Of a stretch of DNA of 64,000 nt, positions 50,965-58,928 are shown one piece after another. How positions within the stretch are numbered: the first letter of the stretch is position 1; each line of letters begins with the position of its first letter. The stretch lies in the NCBI GenBank assembly GCA_964636985.1, contig CAZWSX010000028.1:31432-95431 (forward strand), given 5' to 3'. The position numbers and the translations under genes are program-made. This stretch comes from CAZWSX01 sp964636985. GTDB taxonomy: Bacteria; Planctomycetota; Planctomycetia; Pirellulales; Pirellulaceae. The notes under the pieces were generated by a model, which did no database searches, was not told where the DNA came from, and worked only from the letters and a program-made list of their open reading frames with translations.

Positions 50965-51366
50965 ATGTTCCGAAACCTGACCAACCGCCGCCGCTGGAAA
51001 GCAACTCGCCGATCGGGTGTCGCCACCGTCGAATTGGCGCTGACGTTGCCCCTGGTAGTGACGATTCTGTTAGGAATGATCGATGTGAACATGATGCTGT
51101 TCCATCGCCAGTCGCTCACGCTCGCCGCCTACGAAGGCGGCCGTGTGGCCTCCAACCGGTGGACGACCAGCAACGACATTCAAACCCGCGCATTGCAGAT
51201 TTTAGATAGCCGGCGGATCACGTCGGCCTCGCGAAGTTGCACCGTTAGCATGCCCGCATCGCCTGTCCCCGGCGATGCCGTTACCGTTACCGTGTCGGCC
51301 CCCTTCTCCGGCGTCATGCTTCAGAACTACAACGTTTCCGCAGTGGCAAAAGTCACGCGGCAGTAG
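50965..51366 (+). CDS. TadE-like pseudopilin-type protein, first
   Basis: A 133-residue protein. A basic leader of about 18 residues ends RRSG, then VATVELALTLPLVVTILLGM: the prepilin-like cleavage and hydrophobic helix of TadE/TadF minor pilins, with the Glu at +5. The rest is a beta-rich globular domain. Start is the ATG at 50965; the frame goes back to 50875 without family character. It lies 40 bases after the DUF4114 gene. No TadA/B/C/Z or prepilin peptidase is in the window. Confidence 0.82.
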   Translation: MFRNLTNRRRWKATRRSGVATVELALTLPLVVTILLGMIDVNMMLFHRQSLTLAAYEGGRVASNRWTTSNDIQTRALQILDSRRITSASRSCTVSMPASPVPGDAVTVTVSAPFSGVMLQNYNVSAVAKVTRQ

Positions 51367-51385
51367 CCCACACGTCCGCCAGCTT

Positions 51386-51395
51386 GAGGAGGGAG
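51386..51395 (+). promoter_or_regulatory. Ribosome binding site of the VWA-TadG gene
   Basis: GAGGAGGGAG, the strongest such site in the window, 3 to 8 bases before the ATG at 51399. It rules out the TTG at 51384 as the start. Confidence 0.7.
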
Positions 51396-51398
51396 TCG

Positions 51399-52631
51399 AT
51401 GTCCACTTTCCGCGTTTCGAGAATGTCCAGCCAGATTGGAGTTCCGTCGCGACGGCGCGCGGGGCGCCGCCAGTTGCGGCAGCGTCGCGGGGGGATGATC
51501 GTACTGGTTGCCATCATGCTGACGGTCGTGATTATCCTGTGCGCTGTCGCCGTCAACATGGCCTGGGTCGAATTGGCGCAGACAGAGATGCGGGTGGTCA
51601 CAGACAACGCCGCGCGCACCGCCATGGTCGAATTCGGCAAGTCGCAAGACACCGCCACCGCGCTGACGGCCGCCAAAAACAACGCCAAAACGAACACGGT
51701 CGGCGGAAAATCGTTCGTCCTGCAAAACTCGGACGTCGTCTTCGGCCGCGCTGTGAAGCAGTCCAACGACTCTTACACCTTCACCGCCAACGCGACGCCC
51801 ACCAACGCCGTCCAAATCCAGGCGAATATGGTCAGCACGTCGTCGATGGGACAACTCCAAACGCTCATGACGGGCGTCATCAGCCCCGACTACGTCAACT
51901 TGCAAAATCAATCGATCGCAGTCCGCCTGGACAACGATATCGCAATCGTCGTTGATCGCTCGGCTTCCATGGCTTGGGACCTGTCGGGCACCGCCTACAC
52001 CTATCCTTCGGAAACGGGCTCCGAGGCCGGCAACGACATCCAGTTCTACTTCACCAAGCCCCACGCAACTCTCAGCCGCTGGGCTGGGCTGTGCGATGCC
52101 CTGGATGCCTTCCAACTGGCCGTCTCCGAACGCAACATCAACGCCCAAGTCGGGTTAGTCACGTTCGCCAGCGACTATCAGTTCGGAAACTCGCAATGGC
52201 AATCGACCAAGGTCAGCAACGATGTCAACCTGACCACGAACTTCCCGAGCATTGTCACGGCTGCCAACACCTACGGGAACAAACCCTTGATCGGCGGTAC
52301 CGACATCGGAGCCGGCATGACCAATGGCCGCAACATGCTGATCTCGGGAACCAACGCCAGAAGCAACGCCGTCAAGACGATGATTGTGATGACCGACGGC
52401 AATCGCCAATCGGGCATGACGACTTCCCAAATCGCGGCCTACGCGACCTCGTGCAAGAACGAAGGCATCACGATCTACACGGTCACGTTCAGCGAGGATG
52501 CCGCCTACACCCTGATGCAAACCGTGGCCACCAACGGCGGCGGAAAGCACTACCACTCAAATTCCGCTGCCCAACTTAAGCAGGCATTCCTGGACATCGC
52601 GGGCTCGCTGCCTGTGATGCTCATCCAGTAA
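51399..52631 (+). CDS. TadG-like protein with von Willebrand factor A domain
   Basis: A 410-residue protein. After a basic leader, residues 31-57 form the TadG-type membrane helix (RRGGMIVLVAIMLTVVIIL), then the typical VNMAWVELAQTEMR/VTDNAARTAM turn. A beta-domain leads to a VWA domain at about 180-400 with a full MIDAS: DRSAS (Asp 186, Ser 188, Ser 190), Thr in GGTDIGAGM and Asp in IVMTDGNR. VWA-TadG proteins are known in Tad loci and act as cell-surface or minor pilus proteins. It is the third gene of the DUF4114/TadE set. Confidence 0.87.
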   Translation: MSTFRVSRMSSQIGVPSRRRAGRRQLRQRRGGMIVLVAIMLTVVIILCAVAVNMAWVELAQTEMRVVTDNAARTAMVEFGKSQDTATALTAAKNNAKTNTVGGKSFVLQNSDVVFGRAVKQSNDSYTFTANATPTNAVQIQANMVSTSSMGQLQTLMTGVISPDYVNLQNQSIAVRLDNDIAIVVDRSASMAWDLSGTAYTYPSETGSEAGNDIQFYFTKPHATLSRWAGLCDALDAFQLAVSERNINAQVGLVTFASDYQFGNSQWQSTKVSNDVNLTTNFPSIVTAANTYGNKPLIGGTDIGAGMTNGRNMLISGTNARSNAVKTMIVMTDGNRQSGMTTSQIAAYATSCKNEGITIYTVTFSEDAAYTLMQTVATNGGGKHYHSNSAAQLKQAFLDIAGSLPVMLIQ

Positions 52632-52667
52632 ACCTTCAGCCAACCAGGCAATCAGCAAAGAATTTCC

Positions 52668-53123
52668 ATGGTCAGGGCAATCTTTCAACGACGCGGTAAT
52701 CGCTCCCGAAGCCAACGCTCGGGAGCGACCAGCGTCGAATTTGCGTTCTGCTTGCCGGTCGTCATCCTGTTCTTTTTCGCGATGATCGACTTCTGCCGGT
52801 TCTTCTTCTGCCAGTACGCCACCGATCAGGCAGCCTACGAAGCCTGCCGAATCGGTATTGTGCCAGGCGCGCAGATTTCGGCTGTGCAGTCGCGAGCCAC
52901 CAGTTACATGAGCAACTGCGGCATCGGCGGCACCACCGTCACGGTCGAGCCGCGCGACGAAGCCAACCTCTTGCAAACGGCAATCGACCAAAATACCACC
53001 ACGGTGGCCGTGACGGTCAGCTTCCCGTTCAGCAACGCCGCGTGGATTACCCCGCAGTTCTTTGTGAATCGCACCGTCACCAGCACGTGTACTCTTAATC
53101 ACGAGTACACCTTCATGCACTAA
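52668..53123 (+). CDS. TadE-like pseudopilin-type protein, second
   Basis: A 151-residue protein of the same design as the gene at 50965: basic leader ending QRSG, helix ATSVEFAFCLPVVILFFFAM, then a globular part ending in CTLNHEYTFMH. Cys residues occur at 60, 83 and near the end and may pair. It lies about 35 bases after the VWA-TadG stop. Together the two TadE-like proteins bracket the VWA protein. Confidence 0.84.
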   Translation: MVRAIFQRRGNRSRSQRSGATSVEFAFCLPVVILFFFAMIDFCRFFFCQYATDQAAYEACRIGIVPGAQISAVQSRATSYMSNCGIGGTTVTVEPRDEANLLQTAIDQNTTTVAVTVSFPFSNAAWITPQFFVNRTVTSTCTLNHEYTFMH

Positions 53124-53147
53124 GTGTCCTGTTCGATGCCTGCGGCC

Positions 53148-54017
53148 CTACTGGGAGTTAGGCAATTCGGGGACCAGGTGCGACTTGTAGCACATGTACG
53201 TGCGATCGGGGACGTAAAGAAGGTCCCAGTTCTTCTCGATGCGGCAACGCAAGGCATCGTTTTCCTGCGACGAGTAAAGAACTTCGTCGTCACGCGAAAC
53301 AACCAGGTGCTTGTCCGAAAACCGAATCACGCTCGCTTGCCAAACGGGATCGCCCCCTTTGATGGGCCGCGCTTCGATAGCAATGATGACTTCCGGGTCG
53401 GTCCCATCGGAGCTGACGAAAGCGAACAACGCCCCGTCCTTCACTTCCCCCTTGGTCTCGTAACGCGCCAGCGGGCGAGGCAATAGCCGCAGTTCGCGAA
53501 CCGTCTTGTCGAATTGGTCGATGCTCTTTGCCTGGAACGAATCCGCCAATGCCTTCAACTGCCGCGTTCTTCCGGTCGGCGATCCCTCCACCGCGGGCGC
53601 GGCTTTTACCGGGCTGAAAACGATTCCCTTTTCCGGCGTCCACTTCTCGCGGCTGGTGCCGGGCGTTTCGGGAAAGAGTTGCGATGTCGCGAGCGAGTGG
53701 AACTCATGGATCACCGCTCGCTTCGGCATATCGGTCGACGGCGTCGAAAAGATCGTCCCGATGGCCTCCGGCCGTCCCTCGTGAGTCCACACAAAGATGT
53801 GGCCTGTTTGAACATGCTCTCCGACAGGATTCGTCCAACTGAAGACCGGCTTCGATTGGAGTTCCAACTCCTCCTGGTGCCCCTTGTCGCGCCACATTTT
53901 GTAGGCGGTCGCTTCCTCGCGGTGAAGCGCCAGCAAGGCATCGGCCGACGGCTCCGCCCCACACGCTTGAGACACGATCCAGCCAGCCAACAGCGCGAGC
54001 AATATTTTCGAACGCAT
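53148..54017 (-). CDS. Exported protein of unknown function under a palindromic operator
   Basis: A 289-residue protein with a signal peptide (about 1-20, ending SQACG). The mature part is soluble and beta-rich: GHIFVWTHEGRPEAIGTIFS, HEFHSLATSQLF, RLLPRPLARYE, then WQASVIRFSDKHLVVSRDD. A planctomycete-type exported protein that I cannot place in a family. It starts 14 bases downstream of a 19-base palindrome and is convergent with the second TadE gene. Regulation by a repressor binding the palindrome is likely. Confidence 0.75.
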   Translation of the reverse strand: MRSKILLALLAGWIVSQACGAEPSADALLALHREEATAYKMWRDKGHQEELELQSKPVFSWTNPVGEHVQTGHIFVWTHEGRPEAIGTIFSTPSTDMPKRAVIHEFHSLATSQLFPETPGTSREKWTPEKGIVFSPVKAAPAVEGSPTGRTRQLKALADSFQAKSIDQFDKTVRELRLLPRPLARYETKGEVKDGALFAFVSSDGTDPEVIIAIEARPIKGGDPVWQASVIRFSDKHLVVSRDDEVLYSSQENDALRCRIEKNWDLLYVPDRTYMCYKSHLVPELPNSQ

Positions 54018-54030
54018 GTGAGCACCTCAG

Positions 54031-54049
54031 TTACGACATTATGTCGTAA
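54031..54049. promoter_or_regulatory. 19-base palindromic operator
   Basis: TTACGACATTATGTCGTAA: two perfect 9-base arms around one base. It lies in the 50-base gap between the sigma-54 activator gene and the exported protein gene, 14 bases before the start of the latter. The shape (TTACgACA-n-TGTcGTAA) recalls operators of BlaI/MecI-type winged-helix repressors, which are abundant in planctomycetes. The repressor gene is not in the window. Confidence 0.6.
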
Positions 54050-54067
54050 TCGATACTCAAGTCAAGA

Positions 54068-55168
54068 TTATTCGTCCGATTCGAGCCCGTAGTCCTTCAG
54101 CTTTTTATGCAGCGTGTTGCGATTGATCCCCAGCCGCGTTGCGGCCTTCGTTTGTACGCCCGCGCAACTGGAAAGCACTTGGGAGATGACCTCGCGCTCG
54201 ACGCGATTGACCAGTTCCTCGTAGGCGTTTTCTGCGTCGGGCCGGATCATCGATAGCCCGGTCGCCACGACGTCGCGAGCGAGTTCATCCAGCGATGCTG
54301 GAGCTTGCCCATTGCGAGGCCGCCGAGGTTGTGGCGAGAGGACTGCCTCGGGCAGCAGGTCGACAGTTAGTTCGTCCCCCTCGGCCATAATCACAGCCCG
54401 CTCGCAGTAGTTTTGCAGTTCGCGGACGTTCCCCGGCCAATCGTACGACTGCAGGGCCTCCATCGCCTGGGCCTGAATGTGGACCACGTAGCGATCGTTG
54501 GCTTCGCTGTAATGCTGCAAAAAGTGGGCGACAAGGGCCGGAATATCGTCGCGCCGTTCTCGAAGCGACGGAATGTGAATCGGAACGACGTTGAGCCGCC
54601 AGTACAAGTCTTCGCGAAATCGCTCGGCTTCCACCACATCGGCCAGATTGCGGTTGCTTGCCGCAATGACGCGAGTATCGACGCGAATCGTCGTGGTATC
54701 CCCCACGCGCTCGAACTCCCGCTCTTGCAAGACTCGCAGGAGCTTTACTTGCAATAAGAGCGACGTGCTGTTGATTTCGTCGAGAAAAATCGACCCCGTA
54801 TGGGCAGCCTCAAACCGGCCCGGCCGATTGTTCACGGCCCCGGTGAACGCTCCGCGAACGTGCCCAAACAGCTCGCTTTCCAGCAAGCTTTCGCTCAAGG
54901 CCCCGCAATTGACTTTGACAAACGGCCCCGAGCTGCGGGCGCTCAAGCGATGGACGGCCGACGCGATCAGTTCCTTGCCGGTCCCCGTTTCGCCCAAGAT
55001 CAACACCGATGCATTGGTTCCAGCCACCTTCTTGGTAAGCCGGTAGACCTCCTGCATCGCGGGCCCAGAACCAATAATCCCCGAAATCGCGGAGTTCGGT
55101 TCGTTCGCAGTTTTGACAGGAATAGCCACGTTACGACGCAGATAGGTAGGGGGAGCACAGAACGGCAC
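54068..55168 (-). CDS. Sigma-54-dependent activator without receiver domain
   Basis: A 366-residue protein. The sigma-54 AAA+ domain fills most of it: GETGTGKELIASAVHR (Walker A), GAFTGA loop in HVRGAFTGAV, FLDEI, then the R-finger region and the C-terminal Fis-type helix-turn-helix (KAATRLGINRNTLHKKLKDYGL). Residues before about 27 are a short leader, so no receiver or GAF domain regulates it in cis. The start is uncertain: GTG at 55168 (used here) or GTG at 55129. Activity may be set by another protein. Target promoters are not identified. Confidence 0.88.
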   Translation of the reverse strand: MPFCAPPTYLRRNVAIPVKTANEPNSAISGIIGSGPAMQEVYRLTKKVAGTNASVLILGETGTGKELIASAVHRLSARSSGPFVKVNCGALSESLLESELFGHVRGAFTGAVNNRPGRFEAAHTGSIFLDEINSTSLLLQVKLLRVLQEREFERVGDTTTIRVDTRVIAASNRNLADVVEAERFREDLYWRLNVVPIHIPSLRERRDDIPALVAHFLQHYSEANDRYVVHIQAQAMEALQSYDWPGNVRELQNYCERAVIMAEGDELTVDLLPEAVLSPQPRRPRNGQAPASLDELARDVVATGLSMIRPDAENAYEELVNRVEREVISQVLSSCAGVQTKAATRLGINRNTLHKKLKDYGLESDE

Positions 55169-55470
55169 GCTTCGCCCGCCAAACGAACACGCCGTTGCCT
55201 ACATCTTGAGCAATGAGGCCCGCGAGGGGAATAGGATGCGCGCGAAACTGGCGGCTAATCCTGATCGCGGCCCCTACCATTGCAAGTTCTGATACAACCG
55301 TTGCGAGCGAGTCGAGAATGCCTGCTTAGGGTCTAGGCACCGGAAGGTCGAATGGATGGCCACAAGGTGACCAATTGCGGTTGGGAGAGAGACGAAGCCC
55401 CAAAAGAGGTGGCGCAGACAAATCCTACCCCTGTCGGTGCGCAGTAGACCCACTTTAAGAGGCAATCCCT
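55169..55470. other. Intergenic region without recognised features
   Basis: About 300 bases between the divergent sigma-54 activator and small-protein genes. I checked for tRNA-like and hairpin structure and see none. The stretch before the small gene contains AGAGG (near 55457), likely its ribosome site. Confidence 0.35.
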
Positions 55471-55677
55471 ATGAGCAGCAAAAACGCCTCTGAAAACCAA
55501 CGCCACCGCGATCCCTACGCCGACAGTGGCGCGGTCGACTTCGACATGTCGCCCGAGGCGATCGAGCGTCGGCTAAGAACGGTGGGGCAGTTGAATCGCC
55601 TCGCACGTTATCTGGCACAAGGGATTGTCCTTGGGCCCGTCAACGAATCCGTCTCTACCAAACATCCCGAAGAATAG
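55471..55677 (+). CDS. Small acidic protein of unknown function
   Basis: A 68-residue protein with an AGAGG site before the ATG. Polar first half (HRDPYADSGAVDFDMSPEAIE), then a short amphipathic helix (RRLRTVGQLNRLARYLAQG). It has no signal or membrane span. Its stop is 3 bases from that of guaA. Small, but the ribosome site and composition support a real gene. Confidence 0.5.
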   Translation: MSSKNASENQRHRDPYADSGAVDFDMSPEAIERRLRTVGQLNRLARYLAQGIVLGPVNESVSTKHPEE

Positions 55678-55680
55678 TCG

Positions 55681-57255
55681 CTATTCCCACTCAATCGTGG
55701 CCGGCGGCTTGGAGCTGATGTCGTAACAAACGCGATTCACGCCCTTCACTTCGTTGATGATCCGCGTGCTGATCGCGGCCAACACTTCGTACGGCAGGTG
55801 GCTCCAATCGGCGGTCATAAAGTCGTCCGTCGTAACACAACGAATCGCGACCACGTTTTCGTACGTTCGAGCGTCTCCCATCACCCCCACGCTTTGGACG
55901 GGCAACAGTACGGCAAACGCTTGCGACGTTTGGCGATAGAGCCCCGCTGCTTTGATCTCGGCGATCAAGATTGCGTCCGCTTCTCGCAGAACATCGAGTC
56001 GCGGCTTAGTGATCTCGCCTAAGCAACGGACTGCCAAACCAGGGCCGGGGAATGGATGCCGCCAGACCAGGTCTTCTGGCAAGCCGAGTTCCAAGCCCAG
56101 CCGGCGGACTTCGTCTTTGAACAAGTCGCGGAGGGGCTCAACCAACTCAAATCCCAACTGCTCGGGCAATCCGCCCACGTTGTGGTGCAGCTTGATCGTC
56201 GCAGCCGGGCCATCGGGGGCCGCGCCGCTTTCGATCACGTCGGGATAGAGCGTTCCCTGAGCCAAGTACTTTGCCCCCTTGATCTTCGCCGCTTCCTCCT
56301 TGAAGCACTCGATGAAGGCATGGCCGATCCGACGCCGCTTTTCCTGCGGTTCGGTGACACCGGCCAAAGTCGCCAGAAACCGATCTTCGGCTTGAACGAT
56401 GTGGAGATCGGTCTTGAAGTGGTTCGTGAACTCCGACAACACCGCCGCCTGCTCGTCTTTGCGAAGCAACCCGTTGTCGACCAGGATACACGACAGCTGC
56501 GAACCAATCGCCTCGTAAAGCAGGGCAGCGGTTACGGCCGAATCGACGCCGCCCGAGAGGCCGCAGATCACGCGATCTTTGCCGACGCGCTGGCGAACCT
56601 GCTCGACCGTCTCGCGGGCAAAGTCCCCCAGTTTCCACGTGCCACGGCATCCGCAGACCGCCATCAGAAAGTTGTGCAGCAGCGTTCCACCCAGCGGCGT
56701 GTGGGTCACTTCCGGGTGGAACTGCAGGCAATAAACCTTCCGCGACTTATGGCGCACGGCGGCGATTGGGCAAGTCTTGGTCTTCGCCAGCGGTTCGAAG
56801 TCGTCGGAGACACGCGTCACTTGGTCGCCGTGACTCATCCAAACGTCCATCGCGTCTGGAACGCCTGCGAACAAGTCGGCATGCGACGTCACGTTTAAGT
56901 GAGCCCGGCCGTACTCGCGAGCCGGCGCGCTGTCGACCTTGCCGCCCAAGGTGTCGCAGGCGAGTTGCATCCCATAGCAGATGCCCAGAATCGGCAACCC
57001 CAAGTCGAAGAGCCGCGGATCGCAGCGGGGTGCGCCTGGTTCGTAAACGCTGTTGGGCCCACCCGACAGGATGATCCCGGCGGGAGCGTGGGCTCGCACC
57101 TTTTCGGCCGAGATGTCGTGGCGAACAATTTCGCAGTAGACGTGTTGTTCGCGAACTCGCCGGGCAATGAGTTGTGCGTACTGCGAGCCAAAGTCGAGAA
57201 CGAGAATCCGTTCCTGAGAAACGGGCCCGTCCCCATCGGAGTGCAAAGGGACCAT
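55681..57255 (-). CDS. guaA: GMP synthase (glutamine-hydrolysing)
   Basis: A 524-residue enzyme, E. coli length 525, converting XMP to GMP with glutamine and ATP. The amidotransferase has LGICYGMQLAC (Cys nucleophile) and QFHPEVTHT (His, Glu). The ATP-pyrophosphatase has GLSGGVDSAV (P-loop), and the dimerisation domain ends KPPATIEWE. Start is the ATG at 57255; upstream residues of the frame to 57297 have no family character. Lone gene, converging on the small gene at 55471. Confidence 0.96.
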   Translation of the reverse strand: MVPLHSDGDGPVSQERILVLDFGSQYAQLIARRVREQHVYCEIVRHDISAEKVRAHAPAGIILSGGPNSVYEPGAPRCDPRLFDLGLPILGICYGMQLACDTLGGKVDSAPAREYGRAHLNVTSHADLFAGVPDAMDVWMSHGDQVTRVSDDFEPLAKTKTCPIAAVRHKSRKVYCLQFHPEVTHTPLGGTLLHNFLMAVCGCRGTWKLGDFARETVEQVRQRVGKDRVICGLSGGVDSAVTAALLYEAIGSQLSCILVDNGLLRKDEQAAVLSEFTNHFKTDLHIVQAEDRFLATLAGVTEPQEKRRRIGHAFIECFKEEAAKIKGAKYLAQGTLYPDVIESGAAPDGPAATIKLHHNVGGLPEQLGFELVEPLRDLFKDEVRRLGLELGLPEDLVWRHPFPGPGLAVRCLGEITKPRLDVLREADAILIAEIKAAGLYRQTSQAFAVLLPVQSVGVMGDARTYENVVAIRCVTTDDFMTADWSHLPYEVLAAISTRIINEVKGVNRVCYDISSKPPATIEWE

Positions 57256-57520
57256 AGAGAACGTCCAAAAAAAAAACCGCGCCGAAGGTCGCAGCACGGA
57301 ATGCGTTAATATAACGAGTTGCCGGCGGGATCGTTAGGCATCGATTTTCTTGGGAAAAAACGGCTCGGACGGGGCGATCTTGCTGTTTTTGGCTCATCGC
57401 GGAGCAAGAAAACCTGCAGGCTCGGCACCTGGAAGCTGCTTGGTCCTCTAGATCGTTCCTTATTTCGATCTGTCCAGTTCCCTCGCTCGCGCTGTTCTCA
57501 TTTCCGCACGGCGACAAGAA

Positions 57521-58513
57521 ATGCAAGTTCCAGTGCCCCTAAGGCTATCGACAAAGACGGCGTTAGACCTCCCTCAGCACTTGCTAAGAGGCCAAGTCGT
57601 TTCCCAGGAGCAATTAGCGCGAGCCGAGGAAGTCGCGAAGCAAACGGGCCAGGAAGTCGCCGATGTCCTGGTCGAGTTGCGATTCGTTTCCGACGAAGAC
57701 ATCGCACGTGGCGTGGCAACAGTAACGGGAACTCAGTTCGTCGACTTGCCCGGCATTCGCATCCCCGCAGCGGTGATAGAAATCGTCCCCGAATGTATCG
57801 CTCGCGAAAATCTAATCGTCCCCATCGCCAGTCAGGACGGAACGTTGACGATCGCCATGACCGATCCGAACGAGTCGGATGCAATCGCCAAGTTCCAGTT
57901 CATATTCAACACACGCATTGCCGTCCAAGTCGCGACAGCAAGTGCGATCAACCATGCGATCGATCAATACTATGCCGATAAAGAGGACGACGTGACTTAC
58001 TTGGTTGAAGGCGAACGAGGAACGGGCGAACTGCCCTCGCAGGTATTCGTTTGCAGGCAAATCGCCTCCATCGATCCCGTGACCGAAGAACTCGTTGACC
58101 TGTCGCAGTGTGATCCATGGCCGTCCGTCGATCCGGGGAGAATACTGGTTGATCTCCTGATCGCCGATTCCGTACAGTTGCGGGCCTCGCACATCACATT
58201 TGTCGCTGGGGTCGATTGCACGGTCGTTCGGTACATTGTTGATGGTGAAGAACAGGAGCGCGACCGGCTTTCTTTGCGATTGAGAGATGCCATCACGTCA
58301 CGCCTCCTGGCATTGGCAAACCTCGATCCCGCCGATCGCACTGGCGTCCAAAGCAGAACAGTTCGGACACTCATCAAGACAGAAGAATACGAGTTCCAAA
58401 TCCACTTCTCCCACAAGCCGACCGCGACCTCGATTCTCATCGTCGCGCCACGGGCAGCCGGAAACGAAGATCCAGTACCAGTCCAAAAATGGTGGGCAGA
58501 AGCGCGCAGCTAA
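57521..58513 (+). CDS. ATPase-less GspE/PilB-like protein: MshEN domain plus GspE N1 domain
   Basis: A 330-residue protein. Residues about 15-150 match the MshEN/T2SS-E N-terminal domain: LLRGQVVSQEQLARAEEVAKQTG, FVSDEDIARGVATVTGTQFVDL, ESDAIAKFQFIFNTRIAVQVAT. Residues about 185-305 match the first part of the GspE ATPase (VDLLIADSVQLRASHITF, VVRYIVDGEEQER, then SRLLALANLDPADR). The RecA core with Walker A and B is missing, and the gene ends in a normal stop before a strong terminator. MshEN domains of some family members bind cyclic-di-GMP; whether this one does cannot be read. Likely a regulator or assembly factor (inference). Confidence 0.82.
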   Translation: MQVPVPLRLSTKTALDLPQHLLRGQVVSQEQLARAEEVAKQTGQEVADVLVELRFVSDEDIARGVATVTGTQFVDLPGIRIPAAVIEIVPECIARENLIVPIASQDGTLTIAMTDPNESDAIAKFQFIFNTRIAVQVATASAINHAIDQYYADKEDDVTYLVEGERGTGELPSQVFVCRQIASIDPVTEELVDLSQCDPWPSVDPGRILVDLLIADSVQLRASHITFVAGVDCTVVRYIVDGEEQERDRLSLRLRDAITSRLLALANLDPADRTGVQSRTVRTLIKTEEYEFQIHFSHKPTATSILIVAPRAAGNEDPVPVQKWWAEARS

Positions 58514-58526
58514 ACCCCAGAAAAAG

Positions 58527-58561
58527 AGAAGGCCCAGCACTGGGGAAATGCTGGGCCTTCT
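58527..58561 (+). terminator. Rho-independent-type terminator
   Basis: A 13-bp perfect stem (58527-58539 with 58549-58561) with a 9-base loop, 14 bases after the GspE-like stop. The T-run is short (TTCTTGGG). It ends the GspE-like transcript before ettA. Confidence 0.75.
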
Positions 58562-58848
58562 TGGGACCTCGGAATCGGGTCGCTGCCCTCGTCCAGGCGG
58601 GACACGGGAAGGCGGGAAAGACTTCCCTGTGGGGGGCGGCTTGCCGATCGATCAAGCGAAGTGTTGGATGGAACTCACTTCCTTGGTAAATGAAGAATCG
58701 GTAACGCCTTCACGACCGTCACAAGAAAATCAGCCTGTCCCAAATCATCCGCTTGCGATGCCGAGTTTTCCAAGTCGTTAAAGTCAACGACGTCGCACCC
58801 ATTGATAAGCGGCGATTCGTCACGCCTGGGACGAACGAGCGATTCCCC

Positions 58849-58854
58849 TATAAT
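58849..58854 (+). promoter_or_regulatory. Candidate -10 box before ettA
   Basis: A perfect TATAAT 75 bases upstream of the ettA ATG. The hexamer 17 bases further up (CTGGGA) matches a -35 box only 3 of 6. Weak. Confidence 0.3.
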
Positions 58855-58928
58855 TGGGTTTTCTTCACGCCCCAAACTGCGGCGTGCAGCGGCAGCCTCG
58901 ACCTTTCACCTCACTTGAGCCAATCCGG

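Noticed and set aside
57267..57276. Run of ten A between guaA and the GspE-like gene as a possible terminator or slippery site
   Set aside because: No stem precedes it in either direction and it lies outside the coding sequence once guaA is started at 57255.
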